Shown: positions 33,070-45,222, numbered from the stretch's first letter. The stretch: 64,000 nucleotides of DNA from Taxillus chinensis (GCA_023512835.1 CM042092.1:49252900-49316899); one strand, 5' to 3'. Notes: a model not told the origin generated them from the sequence alone. A program made the numbers and translations.

Positions 33070-33399
33070 TGATAACTGTATAATTTGTCATTAAATTTGC
33101 ATATAATTTATGGGCTTTAATTGAATATTTTGTTAAATTAATGCATTTTTATAATAGTTTTCCTTAATTTCAATTATTTACTATTTTATTCATTTTTATA
33201 GATTTAATATTAATTTTGGTGGTTTTTAATGTTAAATTAATTATTCCAATTTTGATATTAATTCTCTGGGCTTAATTGATTATTTTAATTTTAATCTTAG
33301 TATAATTTATATATATATATATATATATTGGTTAATTGCATTATGTTTGTATTTTTATTGTAATATATTGTTGAATAGTTTTTGTGTTTTACTTTATTA

Positions 33400-33458
<59 letters not shown>

Positions 33459-34582
33459 TGTTTTTAATTGTTTTTGCATGTTACGTATGTTCACTTGGAG
33501 AGCAATTTGGAAGGAATTGGATTAATTATGGTGGGGCCACACATTAATTGGAAATTTTGGGCATTACGTTAGAATGAAGAAAAAAAGCAAAGAAGTGATT
33601 GCACGGGCCAAGGCGTGAATGAAAAAGCAAGAAAGAAAAAAAGGCAACTAATATGTTATATTTAAACAGCCCATGCGACGCCTAAAAAATACCCAGCGCG
33701 AGCCACCTCCATCGTCCCATCTTCTCACTATTCCTCCATCACGCACCAAATCCCAGCGCGCAACTACAGCCCCCAACGCCGAGCAATGCCATAGTCCATT
33801 CATTCCGGCCTTTCGCGCAACGGTTTATGGGAGCGGATATTGGAAAGAGATAGCGCAACAGGCATTGAAGATTCAGATCAAGTTCAAGACTAGACATTTA
33901 ATTGTTTGCAGCCTATTTTTCTTAATTCTGTTGTTTTAATTTTTTCGAACAGATTTGTGATTTTTCAACCTATGGCGGGATAAGTATTTTGTAATCAGTT
34001 TAGCGTAGCACTTTGGATGCTTGTTTTGAATCCATGTTTTAATATTTAATTTGGTATTTTATTATGAATTAATTCTCCAACTCTTTGATTTGTTGATTTA
34101 ATATCTAGGTTGAGTATTAATTTAATAATTCATTGTGCGTTAATGCTTTATTTGAGTGAAAAGATTTGTTTCATAGGGAAGAGACAGTCTTTTGAGAATT
34201 GATTCATAATTATTCTGGTTGGAATAAATTTATAATTTGTTTGTATTCATGGTGTCTTGATGCATTTAAATTATGAGGCCATAATTTATCTAATTTATCT
34301 TTTGGGATAGTGATAAACAGCATTCAGGTGTGACGTTAAACCGGTTACATCTTTGATGAATTGACTTTCTTAGTTAAAAATCTTTGCTTTAATTAGTTTT
34401 AATTCAATCAAAAATCCCCTCATTTATATTTATTCTTTTGCATTAGTTTTTGTTAAACAAATAATTAAATAGATTGAATTGAATTTTATAAGTCCTCCGG
34501 TAGAGAACGATCTAAGTTAAGCCACTAGCTATACTTAGTTTAAATTTTATTTGGAGTGCGTGTGCGACAAATGCTCTTTTCA
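33070..34582 (+). repeat. 3' LTR of element C
   Basis: 1.51 kb, starting TGATAACTGTATAATTTG after the polypurine tract and ending GCTCTTTTCA; the same termini class and length as A but a different sequence. It contains (TA)n at 33308-33330 and (ATT)n at 33395-33459. The sequence that follows (AGTTC…) is Harbinger transposase. The 5' partner is off window, but a 3' fragment copy exists at 31020. Confidence 0.85.
33395..33459. repeat. (ATT)n microsatellite
   Basis: About 21 uninterrupted ATT units in the element C LTR, preceded at 33308-33330 by a (TA)n run. It produces poly-Asn and poly-Tyr ORFs that are not genes. Confidence 0.9.
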
Positions 34583-35051
34583 AGTTCCCACTGAATGTTG
34601 GAAGATCTGCAACAACCCTCTGCCTAATGTTATGGCCAACAATGAAGAGGAACATTGCAACTGATTCCTCCAAAGATACTTCACCGTCATCATCTTTTAC
34701 GAGGCCCAGTTCTCGCAATGTATAGCATAGATGATGGAAGACAGGTATGTGCATACGGAAGAGGTCATAATATGTCGAATCAGGTCCGTTAAGAACCTCA
34801 TTAATATAGGCCCGTCCTGATAATATAGATGTATGTTGTGGTTGTTTGGAAATGAAATCGTGAACATGTGCCATAGTGGTCAGTGCCATATGGTTGATGA
34901 CAAGTTGTTCACCACCATCTGACGATGAAGCATATGGTGAAACACAGTTATCGTCATCTAACATATCGTCCAATACCTCGTCACTTTCAGCATCTTCATC
35001 ACCATAAGGACTATATTCTAACTGTTTATCAGCAGTATAGTCATGAGACAT
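34583..35051 (-). pseudogene. Harbinger transposase, N-terminal fragment
   Basis: ATG 35051 (MSHDYTADKQLEYSPYG) opens an acidic leader. The N-terminal domain found in plant HARBI1-like proteins follows: LNGPDSTYYDLFRMHIPVFH, LCYTLRELGLV, SVAMFLFIVGHNIRQRVVADLPTFSG. This matches the helix-turn-helix module before the DDE nuclease. The reading runs into the LTR of C at 34582, so all catalytic residues are absent from the window. Confidence 0.75.
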
Positions 35052-35434
35052 TGTTTTACTTTAAACTGCTTCAATGATATGCAATGATGAACGGGCGGAA
35101 AGCCATATAGTTGTACAATAATTTCATAAATATAATTACTAAATAACCAAACTTCAGAAAACGTGAACATTATTAAGTTAAAACAATAATAAGTGTCAAA
35201 ACCAATGTCAAACAAAGATAATCAAACGTGATGAAACACACTCGACCTTGTCGCAAACACCATAATAGAGAGCATACATAAACTCAATTATCTGACTGCT
35301 CATGACAACGCAATAACGACATAAATAACTTAACAACCATGTTCACCCTGACTGTGCAATACAATTCATCCACATTACCCTCCTCTCCTCCAGCGACATC
35401 AGAAAAGCTATCCTATAACCTATTTCTGTAGTGC

Positions 35435-36415
35435 CTACAAGATCTTAAACCACTTTTCCTCTGGAAAGTCCGTATATTGATTAAATAATGCTACCGTGTT
35501 CTCATAAGAATACTTATTAACTGGATTAGTAGCTTGCCTAGCACTACAAGCACTGCTATTAGTTGCAAGCGACGAATGTCTAGTGCGTCTTTCTGCAATA
35601 TTCTCTTCTTGCACACGGGCAAAATTATTGAGTGCATCTATCGTTTCACTAAGCCTGTCTCCCTTCATAACAAACCTCCTGCACTGAGGTGCTGATCCAC
35701 TCTTGCGTCATTTTGCATAAGGAATGTCCTTATGAACTGACTTACTGGCCTCAAGGTCGTCTTCATTATGCTGATCATTCTCTGCGTCAGTGTCAACATC
35801 AACACCTACATCCACATGCACTCCAGTATTCATGAACCTTTCATGAAGTTCACGCTCCTCATCAATATTAGTGGGGAGCCTGTGTAAATGCAAATGCCAT
35901 TACACCAGTGGCAGTAGTATTCTTAAATAGGATCCCCATCTGAATATAATTCTCACATCCCTTCCGCCTAAATTCCTTCACCTTTAGGATAGCCTATTAA
36001 CTATAGAAAGTATAACATTATTAAGCAATATTAGGATGTTTAACAACAAAATTTTGACATCACAAAAATAAGCATGAAATGCAATTACCGCAATAACATT
36101 GCTCCTTACTTCATCGCTAGCATCAACTGTGTTCGTCTCTGCAACCCAACCCAAGCCAGTATGCTGTAGGAGTTGAGAGAAGACACGATACCTCTGGCAC
36201 AAACAATTGAATTTTGTTTTCTGTTGGACAATCTTGAAATTTTGTTTTGTTTGTTGATTCAGTTGAACCAATATCTTCTCCCAAATTCTCTTATTGAAAA
36301 CACCATCCTGCATGTTCCCTCTTAACATTTCCTCCACCATGAGTTATATAAACAACTTCTCCACATTACCGGCCCACATTTTCATTTCATCAACATCATT
36401 CAACTCAATGTCCAT
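35435..36415 (-). pseudogene. Harbinger ORF1: Myb/SANT-like DNA-binding protein with one intron
   Basis: Possible start at 36415 (MDIELNDVDEMKMWAG), with a TAA at 36346-36344 before MVEEMLRGNMQDGVFNKRIWEKIL. The SANT-like domain includes QQKTKFNCLCQRYRVFSQLL and, after a likely GT-AG intron (about 36089-35996), ILKVKEFRRKGCENYIQMGILF with NTTATG. Acidic and helical regions (35893-35708) and the C-terminal YSYENTVALFNQYTDFPEEKW (about 35500-35440) follow. Harbinger ORF1 proteins bind the element and help import the transposase. Stops separate some segments, so it is probably inactive. Confidence 0.65.
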
Positions 36416-36519
36416 CTAATCGTCGCTACGCGGAACAACTGAACCCCAAAAGCATGCATGAGGTTAGTGTCTTGGATAATTTAACAACAAATATTGATTC
36501 CCTTTCACACAAGACAGAT

Positions 36520-37107
36520 AAGATAAGTTGTAAAGTAGTGGAGCACGTTTCAGTCTGTAGTGTCTGTGTGGCTGAAGATCATGACACAGGCTCCTTCTAT
36601 ATTGTTGGGAGTTCCACGCAGTAGGAAGAGGTACAATATGTTGGTGACCAATGGCCTTTCCAAAACACGTACAACCCAAACTAGCGAAACCATCCCAATT
36701 TGTCTTACAGGAGCCAAAATGTTTTGAATCCTAACCCTACCTAAGCACCGCCACACCCTCCTGGTTTTAACCTGCAAACCGATTTTCGCCTAACTAACCC
36801 ACGACAAAATACTGTCATTTAACAGCAGCCTCAGCAACCTCCTCCCTAGGAATCTCAATTGACCAAGTTGGAGAGTTTTGTCACCACATTCGTGATAGCT
36901 CAAGTGTCTCAAAATCAAAACGTGGAAGAATCTTTTAAAAAGGTTAATATCTCTATTGAATCCCTGGCCACACAAAATAAGCTTCTAGAGACACAAATGG
37001 CCTAGTTAGCCCAACAGGTAAATATGTTGATAATTTCTTCATCCAGTTCGATGCCCGAGCAACCTTTTAACCCAAGGGAAAACATCAATGCCATTAAGGT
37101 CGGCGTT
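36520..37107 (+). pseudogene. Degraded Athila-type gag fragment
   Basis: Plus-strand reading with many stops: TYNPN, RNHPNLSYRSQN, a Gln/Pro tract, LTKLESFVTTFVIAQVSQNQNV, LESLATQNKLLETQMA and NPRENINAIKVG. These match the middle and C-terminal part of Athila-like gag. Nothing else of that element is seen nearby. Confidence 0.5.
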
Positions 37108-37970
37108 TAATTAAGTTATCACTTAGACAATGTTTTTGACCATGCTAAGTACTAGAAAACACGTGAACGTCATCTAAGGCTGGCTTAACATGTTTCAACA
37201 ATGAAGATCAAAAGGTGAAACATGTTTAACCCTAGCAGAAGGGTTTCATACTACGATCGTCCTATAAAAGCAAGGATATGCCTTACTTCAAGGAGTGCAT
37301 CAGAATATTAGAGAAAACAAGAAAGATATCTAGAGCGACACAAAAAGACAACGCAGAGTAGTTCGTGTGATATATACACACACACAGAGAGAGAGAGAGG
37401 AACATTGAAAGCAAGATAACAGTGAGTTAATCTGACTTTGTTCCTTATTCATTCAACGAACATATTGTAGTTTAGCAAAGGAGTGGTTGAAGGTCAAGCA
37501 ATGCAAATGATTGAATACGCAGGAGCAGATTGCACTAGACAGTTCGTCATAGTGAGTGAGTACTGGAGTAATACTATTTTTGTATTTGCATTTAAGAGAA
37601 AAGAGAGTTGATCCTATTGTAACAAGGGCTAGATCCTACTGTATTGAAAACATATAGTGGATTGGACTCAGTGTAGGTACACCCTCACCACCGTGGAGTA
37701 GATCACATTGATCAAACCACGTAAATCGTGTGTCTTTGTCTTTTACTTCCTATACATACCTGCTATTAATCTAATATTGCATAAGACACTTAAATACCAC
37801 CCAAAGAAGAACTACATCTGTAGAATACCTCTGAGTATCATACTACTCTTAAAACTAAAGAAAATAGTTTTAAGTATACAGATTCACCCACCTCTCTGTA
37901 TACGCACACACATACCCAGACGATCTTGCTTGGATCTTGGGAATATCAGTTGCCCATAGCAAGAACAACC
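37108..37970 (+). repeat. Possible Copia-type LTR remnant
   Basis: Non-coding. It contains TATAAAAGCAAGG at 37264-37276, an (AC)n/(AG)n leader (37376-37401) and a stretch at 37690-37735 (CACATTGATCAAACCACGTAAATCGTGTGTCTTTG region) of the type common near the 3' end of Copia LTRs. The borders are not resolved and no TSD was identified. Confidence 0.3.
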
Positions 37971-38434
37971 TTTTGGGAAACAGGGCTTAAATGGGTTTGT
38001 TGAGGGTTGACCCTCGTCTCGAAACTTGTGGCCATCTTCAAACTGCGCCCTCTACCTCTTGGGTCCTTTCTGTTGATTGGGGCAACTTTGCTTCAGTCGA
38101 TCCTTACCCAACCTCCCCTCAACGATGTAAGTTGATAACTCTCAGTGTACCTCACTCTTAATCAGCTATCGAATCTCATCCCTCACCTCTTTAATAATTG
38201 GGTTTAAGATGCCAACCTCAGGCCTGATTAAATCATTACTTTCGACTGCAGCTCTCCCACTTGCCCAACCTGAGTGGCGGGCTCCTCTGCTACCTCAATA
38301 GTCGTATGGGTCCCAATTTTCGGTGACATTGGCTACACGAAAAGGTAGCACTCTAGGTTAACACTCTCTCTCAACAATCTCAATGCCATTTTTGACTAGG
38401 CATTTTGAGCTATAACTAATTGTAGGTCTCAAAG
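37971..38434. other. Unassigned degenerate sequence
   Basis: About 460 bp without an ORF or a repeat match in this window. It is probably old retroelement debris into which element E inserted. CAAAG at 38430-38434 would be the left TSD copy of E, not verifiable here. Confidence 0.3.
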
Positions 38435-40434
38435 TGAGTCTAGAGGGGGGGGGGGTGAATAGACTTTCTTCGATCGTGGAAGCTAGACTATTAGCTGGTT
38501 TATACTACTTCTAGGGATAACTATGATGGAAGTATTAATGGAGAAGATGATACTAGTAATCTGAGTGATAATGTGAGACGTAATGAACTATCAGACAAAT
38601 CTGATATGGGAGTAAATGCTCATTACAGAACATATCTCAGATATAACCGGAATGAACAGTGATATTTTAGATTATGGGAAACAACACTAAGATTAGGCTC
38701 GATGATAGTGCTGGATTTTGATGAATAATAGTTGGTGATTAATCAACAGGCTTATTCTTGTTCTAAGTCAACGCGGCACACAACACTTCAAAGTTCTTTC
38801 TCTCGGAGTCTCTCTCTCTAGCGTTGGAACTCTTGCTCTCAATTCTGCAAAAGATTATTATCTTAATGTGTGTCAGAATCCTTTATCTAGTGTTTTGTGT
38901 ATTCCATGCTTTCAAAGAGAGAGAGGTTAAACTCCTGTTTTTGTCGTTTAGTATGTGAGACAAATATATTTTAAGGTTAAAGTGTTGTGTGCCTTGTTGT
39001 CCATCCCGATAGACTGACTTCCCGCCACTGGAAATGCGGGATGTCAGGGGATGGGTTGATCTGCTCTGATTTGCAGATCAGATGCCCATACTATGTATTT
39101 GCAAGCAGTCGATCTTGTCCGTTCATCTGTGAATGGTGGTTGGCAGAAATTAATGTGACATTAAATGCACACAACTGCTCAAAACGGCGCAGGCTTACTA
39201 TACAAACCCTAGTTGACGATATCGCTAAGTTAGTATACTTAGGGTATACTTAGGGTTGTATGTTTGCTTCGAAGGTGGATGCCTCATAGGTTTGATGACT
39301 CGGAGATTTAGAGTACAGCATGTAGAAGTTGTGGAAGTTGGCTTCAAGCTTTACAGCGCTAATTTCTGCTAGTTTACGACTCACATATCTTCGAGTCAAA
39401 AAGAAAAATGAGGCTAGAGTTCTGGTTAGATTAGGTCTTTTGTGTCATCAATTAACTGTAAGGCTATGACTTTGTGAGTTTATGACTCTACTAATGGCTC
39501 TTAGAGTGACTTCTTCGTGGTGCACTAAACCTACTTGTTGTTATAGCTGCGAATCTACGACCCTAGCTCTGTGGGTCTACGACCTTTAGGTCTCTCAGTT
39601 TACTTTACTTGACTAAGAGGCTCTTCGACCATCAATGGGTCAAAGTGACCATAGGATCATTGACTCTACGAGTCTTTTACCCTGAAAATCTTCAACTCTA
39701 CGAGTCTTAGACTTTGCATGTACATTCTTAGTCTTTCGCGGTTGCTCATAAACTGAGTCTCCATATTTTTCGAGTCTTTGACTCTACGGATTCGACCCTT
39801 CAGCTATAGCTCTTAGCTTTCAAGATCTCTGAGTCTGTTACGTCTGACACTTTCTATAGATTAACTCTATCTGTTTCTACGACCCTTGAGTCTACAACTC
39901 TACGAGCCTTTGAGTTACAATTGCAATTTTGTTTGCTAGTCTTAAATGTATTGACTCTTCGACCTTCGACCTACGAGTCCGCGAGTCTTGTTTTATTAAC
40001 AGTGTTCTAAGGCTTCCACTCTACGACCCTAGAGTCTACGAGTCTACTTTACGTTCTATTAATTGACTTAGGCGCTCTTAGGGACTCTACAATTCTACAA
40101 GCTTCGAGTCTTCAAGTCACTCAAAGTTGGTTATTGTTCTTTAGAATTCTTCGACTCTGCGAGTCTCTGAATTTTTTCACACTTGTAGTAACTCACTCTT
40201 TTACGCACTTCGACTTTACGACCTTCGACCATGGATCTACAAGTCGCAATGTATTCTGTCACAATTTTGCTTTGAGTCTCCAGACCCTACGAGTCTACGA
40301 GCCTCTTGCCAATATGTCCCGTGACAATTCTGCTGCTACAAACTTCGACTCTTTGACGATGCAACCTTCGGATCTTCGAGTCTTCAGACTTCGACTGTAT
40401 TTTGGCAGCTTCATCAAATCCTATATTTCCAAAA
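38435..40434 (-). repeat. 3' LTR of element E (Copia-like, minus strand)
   Basis: About 2.0 kb. On the minus strand it follows the purine tract GGGGGAGAT and ends CTATTCACCCCC…CTCTAGACTCA, the same end motif as the element D LTR. It contains many degenerate CGACTCTACGAGTCTT-type units (39290-40400). The start base is uncertain because TTTTTGG replaces the expected TGTTGG. The partner LTR would be to the right of the window. Confidence 0.55.
39290..40400. repeat. Degenerate CTACGAGTCTTCGACTC repeats in the element E LTR
   Basis: Dozens of imperfect copies of cores such as TACGAGTCT, TTCGACTC and CTACGACC at irregular spacing over 1.1 kb. No fixed period was found. The units are partly self-complementary (GACTC/GAGTC), so strong secondary structure is expected in the RNA. 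Confidence 0.65.
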
Positions 40435-40910
40435 ATCTCCCCCTATTTAATGTAAGCTGACAACGGGTGAAAAACATGAAGTCTGAGACTAGGAGTTTGA
40501 TGGGCAGTTCAATGATAACAAATAGATATCTTTGCATGATAAAAATTTAGGGAGATTAAAATTAAGAAAATGCACACTCCTCTCCCCCGTAGACATGAAG
40601 AAAATTAAGAAAATGCACACTCCTCTTCGTAGCTACCTCCTTTTCGATAATAACTCCCCCTATGACCTTGCTCCCCCTAATATATAGTCCCCCTTTCTGG
40701 GGTGAGGAACAAGCACCAGAACACATGGGAGCAACACAAGAAAGTACAGGACAGCAAGTAGTATAGCAAAGATATAAACAAGAAGTAACTTAGATAAAGT
40801 AAGTACATAGAAATAGGAAATAAGAACAGTATACAATGAAATAGAGTACAATACAGTTACTGAGTATACTCAGCATAAGAGACACTCTGAGTATACAAAA
40901 GTAATGCAGT
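40435..40910 (-). promoter_or_regulatory. Element E 3' region with several polypurine tracts
   Basis: Minus-strand GGGGGAGAT at 40443-40435 adjoins the LTR. Further GGGGGA tracts lie at about 40584-40589 (imperfect), 40651-40656, 40670-40675 and 40688-40693. A 24-bp direct repeat (AGGAGTGTGCATTTTCTTAA core) occurs twice at about 40563-40590 and 40603-40630. Multiple purine tracts before the 3' LTR are known from SIRE-type Copia elements; assignment of E to that lineage is inference. Confidence 0.5.
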
Positions 40911-41792
40911 TTACTGGCGCATAAGCTGTGCAGGTGTCAGATTGGTAGAGGTGGCACGGTTACACAGATATTGGAATTCCGGCACTAGACGAGAAAAACC
41001 GAGGGTTGTCAGGACTCAGAGGTAGAAGCAAACAAAGAATCCGCAACTATAAGGATCAGCCTGAGTAGGAACACCATCGGTCACCCGTGAAATCGTCATT
41101 GGCTTAGGAAGAGGCATACCTCCACAGCCACGCCCAGATTGCAAGATGTGCATGAGCGCCCAATTGAACTTGCTGAGTTGTTCCCTTCTATGCTTGATAG
41201 GAGTGGTAGGCAGGGAGTCAAAGATGACAATCTGTTGCTTGCGGAGGTTGATCTGCAGAAGGAACCAATGAGGAGATTTGGTTAAGAAAGGAATAAGTAC
41301 AAGATCGACCTCACTCCATGGGCGGAAGGAGCGTCCGTATCTGCGGTCGTCGATAAATTCCCCCAAGGTGGCATCAGCATATAGCTGGTCCTCGGCAACT
41401 AGTATGCAGATCTCTATCCGGGTGTTGTAGTGCACATTAGGAGGTAGCTTGGCCAGATATGATTTCATGGTGAAGATGAATTGATACTTCTCAACAAAGT
41501 CTATCTGGCGCTCAGCCATGAGAAGTTCACCAAGATCTGGTCTAGTGAATGGAACTTCGTACCCACATGTGCGTTCAATGCCATTGCCAGCCACATAGTC
41601 ATTAAACGCATTGATGATTGCTGGATTGGCACTGACAGTTACCTTTGGCGGCGGTTGAGCAGTAGGAGCTGGTGAAGGTTTAGTTGGGGAAGGAGGCATG
41701 GAAGTGTTAGTTGGTGGCAGTTGAGAGGAAGAGCTAGGTTGAGCTGAGGGACTGGAAGGATGAGGAGCAGTGGGTAGCTTCTTCATGCACAC
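40911..41792 (-). pseudogene. Ulp1/C48 protease domain of the element E gene
   Basis: The best-preserved of the three protease domains, open from 41792 to a TGA at 41018-41016, with homologous residues (FSRLVPEFQYLCNRA) continuing in frame to about 40911. Before the protease come a Pro/Ser-rich tract and INAFNDYVAGNGIERTCGYE, equivalent to the block before the protease in A. Catalytic residues are all present: His in SPHWFLLQI (about 41275), Asp in IFDSLP (about 41220), Gln in PTQADPYS (about 41055) and Cys in YSCGFFVCFYL (about 41040). C48 enzymes cut SUMO-type conjugates; targets here are unknown. ATG 41792 is probably internal to the larger gene. Confidence 0.78.
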
Positions 41793-43076
41793 ACCAATAG
41801 GTATGTCATCATCAGAATCTGAAGGAATAGGTGCCTTAGATGCGCGCTTCCTCCCCCATTGCGTAAGTGGCAGTGGCAGCTAGAGTAGGCCCTGCAGCTG
41901 GTGTAGGATCTGCAACTGGTTCAGGTGCAGGCCTGTTCGAGGTTAGCTTGTGTGGGTCCTTGACAGTAAGAGCTATCTCTCCACTGGCAAGGCGATGGCA
42001 CTCGGAGAGAATGGCACCCAAGGTGGTACTGAGACCTTGGTATTGCCTCTTGTAAGCACCTTTAATGTCTTCACAGTGCTCCTCCAGATGTCTGAACCCA
42101 GATCTCTTGCTGCACTTTGTCCAGGGTACAGTCAGATAAGTCTACTTGAATTCGTACCTCTTCTATGCCAGATTCCACTGTAGCAAGTAATTCCTTAAAG
42201 GCTAGGGATATTGATATAGCTTTTAGAATGCCCGAGGCGATCAATTTCTCAATAACTTTGGTTGCAAGGAGATTTACCTCTTCATCCGTCAGGGAACGAG
42301 AGTGAGACGCAGCCGTTAGTGGAATACCCATTAGGATGTGGGCCGCGGAATCCTCACTCACCTGAGTGGCCACCTAATGAGTTTGCAGTGCAAGTGTTGT
42401 AGCCATCTCAAGAACATCCACAGGTATAAATACCTATGGTGCTGCTTCTGCATCAGAGTCACTTGCCTCAGCTGCTAGTGCTTCTTCTGCTACTTTGCCT
42501 CCACTGTTGTATCCATTGCCGCATCATGGGGTGTTGATGGGGCAGGTGTGTCTGCCATGATGGGAGATGGGGTAACCATTGAAACTGCTTCCACAGGGTC
42601 TCTCCTCACAAGACCTTGCTTCACCAGCCAACTGATTAGATAGTCTCTGTCCACCATCTGCTTCCCGAAGGTAATCCATGCCTTCTCTAGATTTTCGGGG
42701 GTCATTTGCGCCTTCGGATACTCAATATAGAAGCCTTCAAGCTCAGACTCCCCGAGAGAGCTTAACAGAACAGGTGGTCTACCCCTGACCTCTAGGGTTT
42801 CCTGTGCTGGGGTCTGCCCTCTAGCTGCATATGCTCTTACTTCTACATTACCACTGGGCAGCTCAACTTGTTGCGCCTCCTCTGGTGTAAGATCAGTGGG
42901 GAGATGGGTTCTGGCAATATTTTCTAGCACTTCAGCAATGAATGCGCTTGTTACTGCAGCAGATGCAGATGAGGTGCGAGAAGCCTGGGGAATCGGTGCA
43001 GATGGTCGTCGTCTACAGACTGGGGCTCTAAATGAACTACCCGTGTCCTCCGCGCGACTTCTCATACTGGACCCGG
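41793..43076 (-). pseudogene. Linker part of the element E gene
   Basis: Resumes the gene after the Ogre insertion in the same frame (GSSMRSRAEDTGSSFRAP). A helical block (LTPEEAQQVELPSGNVEVRA; MTPENLEKAWITFGKQMVDR) parallels LSADTLTDLWLRFSLAHTVS in element D. After a frame change near 42495 follow VAEEALAAEASDSDAEAAP and LTDEEVNLLATKVIEKLIASG, and after another near 42085 DIKGAYKRQYQGLSTTLGAI. A last change near 41860 leads to a basic/acidic segment (GRKRASKAPIPSDSDDD) that could act as a nuclear localisation signal. With three frame changes and several stops this is a pseudogene. Confidence 0.65.
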
Positions 43077-45222
43077 TGTCATCACTGGTTTTCATCCGGG
43101 CCCGTTTGGGGTGAGCCCAAACTAAACCAATGGTGAGAAATTTAGAGTCGCCACCAACTGTTTTTGGGGTACAGTTGGATACCCTCTACTTTGAGTAGTT
43201 TAAAGGTGTGGTCTGCGTTATCAGAGAAGGGTTCGGGAGTTGGTTACGTGTAGGGAAGGATTAACACCCCTACAATGCCCTTTCGGTATCTATTTTCGGA
43301 GGAGGAGGTTTTTTATTTTATTTGCACTGCCACGACTGGGTTAGATTTCCTAAAAAGTCTATGATTTTTATTTAGCTAAATTATTTATTGAAGTCATGGT
43401 TAAAATGGATTTACCTTAAATTTCTAAAGAGAATCCTAAAAGTTTTGGTTTTTTGTTTGAAGTGGGAATGAGATCCTAGGGGTTTGTTTCGGTTTTTGGT
43501 TTTATTTTGGAAATTGAAGTCCTCAAAAAATAGAAATATGTTTTTTCACTTCCTTTTTTTTTGGTTTTTGGGTTAGAAAGCATTTTTTTGTTTTTTTTGT
43601 GTTTTGTTAAAAAAAAACATTTTGTTTTTGTTTTTTTGTTTCCTTTTTCTTTTTGTTTGTTTTTCAAGGAGACATTTTTGAACACATTTTGAAAACTTTT
43701 TATTGAAAATGTTTTCGAAAACATTTTGTTGTTTTTTTTGTTTGTTTTTTTTAGAATTGCCATATCAAAAGACATGTATATCAAAATAAAACGTGAATTG
43801 TGTGGTTGTGACATACAAAAATAACATAAAGCACAAAACCACACTCTCTTTTTTTCTATTCTTTTTCTTTTTCTTTCTCATATCTCTCCTTTTTGCCTCT
43901 TTTTTTTTTTTTTGCTATTCTTCACCTATTACAATTACAACATATACTAGATATACCTACAACTCCAGAAAAAAAAAACAAATAAAATAAATAAAAATAA
44001 ATAATACAAGAAACATACAGCACAACAAAACAAATTACAGGAAAACATATTACATCAAATATGAATATACTTATGTAAAAAAGGTAATAAATATAGAACC
44101 GACTTTGGGGCTTCCACCCAGATTTTTGCTTGGATCCTTGTCCGCACCGACAGTCGCCTGCTCGAATTTCCCAATCGCCAAGTTCCAATAGCGTAAATGG
44201 CAAAAATCAGTTGGATTTTGATTTGGAGATTGCAGTGATGTGTGGAGATGAGAGAAGATGAAATTTTTTTCTGAGTTTTGGGTAGAAGACGTGGGAAAGG
44301 AGGATGATGTATCTTTTTGGGATTACGATTTTTTGTGGCTGGAATTGAGGAGAGTGGGTGTAAGGAATAGGGAATGAAAAGGAATTGTTTTTTGTGTTTT
44401 TATGAAGGAAACGTAAGGAAAAGGCAGGACTGGAGTTATTTTTTATGTTTTTCGTTTTCTGGGAAAAAGAAGGCTGGAGCGGGATAAGAGGGAAAGAGGA
44501 TGTAGAAAGAATGGGCGATTTGTGATTGTAGAATAGAGAATGTTGTTGTTGTTGTTGTTGATTTTTTTTTTGAATGCAGGAGTTAGGCGAAAATGGCAGC
44601 CAATCTGGGCGTTCTCCTCTTTTCCTTTTTTTCCTGGCGTCAATCCTTCTCTTCTCTTTTTTTTTTGGGGCTGAACTTTGTTTTGTTTCTCTCTGCTGAA
44701 CTCTCTTTTTCTGGGTAAAAATCTCTCTCTGTTTTTCCCTTTTCTGTGTGCCAATCCCCCTTTTTCGTTGGAGAGGATGCTATTTTTAAAGAGATTTGGT
44801 TGCATCTCATTAATTGCTGCACTTAATGCTTGGTCGGGTGTATTATTAATTCCTGCGTTTTTTTATTTCCAGATTCTATGCGTTGTCGGGTGGTCTAGCG
44901 ACCTGTGTAGCTCGTGTTTGTCCTTTTTTTATTTCCAGATTCTATTCCTGTATTTGCCTAAATAGATGTTTTGGAGAATTTCGCATAGTCACTTTGCCAG
45001 GCAGTTTGACCAGGGGCATTGACCATCTTTTGGCAAGTTTGACTTTTTTCAATGAAAATTGTTTTGGCCATAACTTCTTCGTTTTTCATCGGAATTGAGC
45101 TCAGTCAAGTGCGTTATTCTACAAATTTCCTCCTTTATCCCCTGGTATTGGTCTTAGGGTACTTCAGGGACTTGTAGCAATAGTTATCCATTTTGGGCTT
45201 CGCGATTCGTGTCAATGCATCC
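43077..45222 (-). repeat. 3' LTR of the Ogre complex (internally deleted, start lost)
   Basis: Matches the LTR at 56409-59043 but lacks two parts. About 0.4 kb is missing near 44945 (counterpart 58228-58650), and the LTR start together with the adjoining polypurine tract is missing at 45222 (counterpart 58931-59155), joined at TGC shared by both sides. It contains the same T/G-rich tract (43540-43760). No genes. Confidence 0.85.

Larger units (their letters stand above)
26216..34582 (+). mobile_element. Element C: older Athila-type Ty3/gypsy element (3' part)
   Basis: The visible part starts inside RT (the rest lies left of element D, off window) and runs through RNase H, integrase, a 3' untranslated region and a 3' LTR. 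It was inserted in a Harbinger transposase, which continues at 34583. Inside it lie element D, a solo Ogre-type LTR (27766-30888) and a fragment of its own LTR (about 31020-31287). Integrase motifs are Athila-like, but the family differs from A. Confidence 0.88.
34583..36415 (-). mobile_element. Element H: PIF/Harbinger DNA transposon remnant (broken by C)
   Basis: Minus-strand pair of ORFs in the usual Harbinger arrangement: a Myb/SANT-like ORF1 (36415-35435) followed by the N-terminal part of the DDE transposase (35051-34583). The transposase stops at the element C LTR. Its catalytic DDE part should lie left of C, off window. Terminal inverted repeats were not found in the visible portion. 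Confidence 0.72.

Noticed and set aside
33297..33547. Poly-Asn/poly-Tyr ORFs
   Set aside because: Translation of the (ATT)n microsatellite.
38987..39253. 88-codon ORF in the element E LTR
   Set aside because: No domain, inside LTR, no partner copy to show conservation.
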